Below, piece after piece: positions 5,290 through 5,903 of a stretch of 5,903 nt of DNA. The notes below the pieces were generated by a model, which was given only the letters and a program-made list of their open reading frames with translations, was not told the DNA's origin and did not search any database. The stretch's first letter is position 1; every line of letters begins with the position of its first letter. The DNA is from Lachnospiraceae bacterium UBA1718 (GTDB lineage Bacteria; Bacillota; Clostridia; Lachnospirales; Lachnospiraceae): assembly GCA_002317245.1 (NCBI GenBank), contig DCIU01000138.1:7567-13469 (forward strand), read 5' to 3'. The position numbers were made by a program, and so were the translations under genes.

Positions 5290-5903
5290 TTACTCCTCAG
5301 CTTCTTTTTTTATTTTTGCCATATGTTCTTTTATCTTTACTTCATAACCATTGCCTGATGGCTTGTAGAATTCTCTGCCTGTGAGCTCGTATGGAAGATA
5401 CTGCTGCTTCACATAGTTATTCTTATAATCATGAGCGTATTTATAACCAAGACCATGACCTAACTTCTGTGCCCCCTTATAGTGGGCATCCTGAAGGTGT
5501 GTAGGTATTGGAAGTGATCCTGATTTCTTAACTTCATCCATAGCGTCAAATATTCCACAGCATGCATTAGACTTAGGGGCTGTAGCCACATATGTGGCAG
5601 CCTGTGCCAGGATTAGCTGCGACTCCGGCATTCCTATTCTCTCAACTGCCTGAGCTGCTGCAACTGCAACCTGAAGCGCCTGTGGGTCTGCATTGCCAAC
5701 ATCCTCTGATGCACATATCATAATACGTCTGGCGATGAACTTCACGTCCTCACCTGCATATAGCATTTTGGCCAGATAATAAAGTACTGCATCGGGATCC
5801 GACCCTCTCATACTCTTAATAAAAGCAGAGATTGTATCGTAATGATTATCCCCCGTCTTATCGAATCTGACAACTCTCTTTTGAATGCATTCCTCGATAA
5901 TAG
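5290..5903 (-). CDS. rarA: Replication-associated recombination protein RarA (MgsA/YcaJ family AAA+ ATPase), C-terminal half
   Basis: RarA is a DNA-dependent AAA+ ATPase related to clamp loaders that acts at stalled replication forks. The frame is open from the window edge to the TAA at 5290, giving 203 codons of a protein usually about 420-445 residues long. The Walker A and B motifs are therefore outside the window. The visible part carries the family signatures of the C-terminal tetramerisation and helical domain: HYDTISAFIKSMRGSDPDA, FIARRIMICASEDVGNADP, LAQAATYVATAPKSNA, IPTHLQDAHY, GHGLGYKYAHDY and QQYLPYELTGREFY. Nothing is broken in this stretch. An ATG at 5811 is internal (the M of SMRGSDP) and not the start. 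The malic enzyme gene follows 15 bp downstream. Confidence 0.95.
   Translation of the reverse strand, partial: IIEECIQKRVVRFDKTGDNHYDTISAFIKSMRGSDPDAVLYYLAKMLYAGEDVKFIARRIMICASEDVGNADPQALQVAVAAAQAVERIGMPESQLILAQAATYVATAPKSNACCGIFDAMDEVKKSGSLPIPTHLQDAHYKGAQKLGHGLGYKYAHDYKNNYVKQQYLPYELTGREFYKPSGNGYEVKIKEHMAKIKKEAEE

Noticed and set aside
1..5903. CRISPR array, insertion sequence, tRNA/rRNA, phage or defence genes
   Set aside because: No spaced direct repeats, transposase motifs, cloverleaf-like segments or foreign-looking genes were seen; gaps between genes are 15-212 bp and are accounted for.

Overview
The window looks like ordinary chromosomal housekeeping DNA from a low-to-mid GC Gram-positive anaerobe. 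The best fit is a clostridial lineage of the Lachnospiraceae type. The reasons are the gene order rho - rpmE - DUF1385 - prmC - prfA, the purine-rich AAGGAG/GAGGTGAT Shine-Dalgarno sites in front of most genes, and strong use of AAG for lysine. This is inferred from gene content and style; no species is named. All seven genes lie on the minus strand, so the text below runs from the right end to the left.

Region 1 (5903 to about 4035): the C-terminal half of rarA (replication-recombination AAA+ ATPase, cut by the window edge) is followed after 15 bp by a complete single-domain malic enzyme gene. The pair ends at a strong, nearly symmetrical intrinsic terminator at about 4035-4072 that should work in both directions.

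Region 2 (about 4031 to 2513): rho, encoding the transcription termination factor, has its own leader of about 105 nt. The leader holds a TATAAT box abutting the terminator U-tract, a 9-bp hairpin, a perfect AGGAGG with no ATG behind it, and possible tiny upstream reading frames. One of these would end in TAATG overlapping the rho start codon.

Region 3 (about 2504 to 2132): rpmE (zinc-binding ribosomal protein L31) has a very good promoter just after the rho stop codon. Its 5' leader is about 69 nt and starts with a perfect inverted repeat. A 12-bp-stem terminator or attenuator follows the rpmE stop codon.

Region 4 (2131 to 1): a DUF1385/YqhQ-family membrane protein, prmC (release factor glutamine methyltransferase) and the start of prfA (release factor RF1) form a tight run. 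DUF1385 and prmC overlap by 11 bp, and prmC and prfA are 28 bp apart. PrmC modifies RF1, so enzyme and substrate are encoded side by side. No separate promoter is evident downstream of the rpmE terminator, so expression of this run probably depends on read-through.

I found no mobile element, CRISPR array, tRNA, rRNA or accessory system. The points most worth a second look are regulatory: the rho leader, the rpmE leader, and the attenuator between rpmE and the DUF1385-prmC-prfA run.
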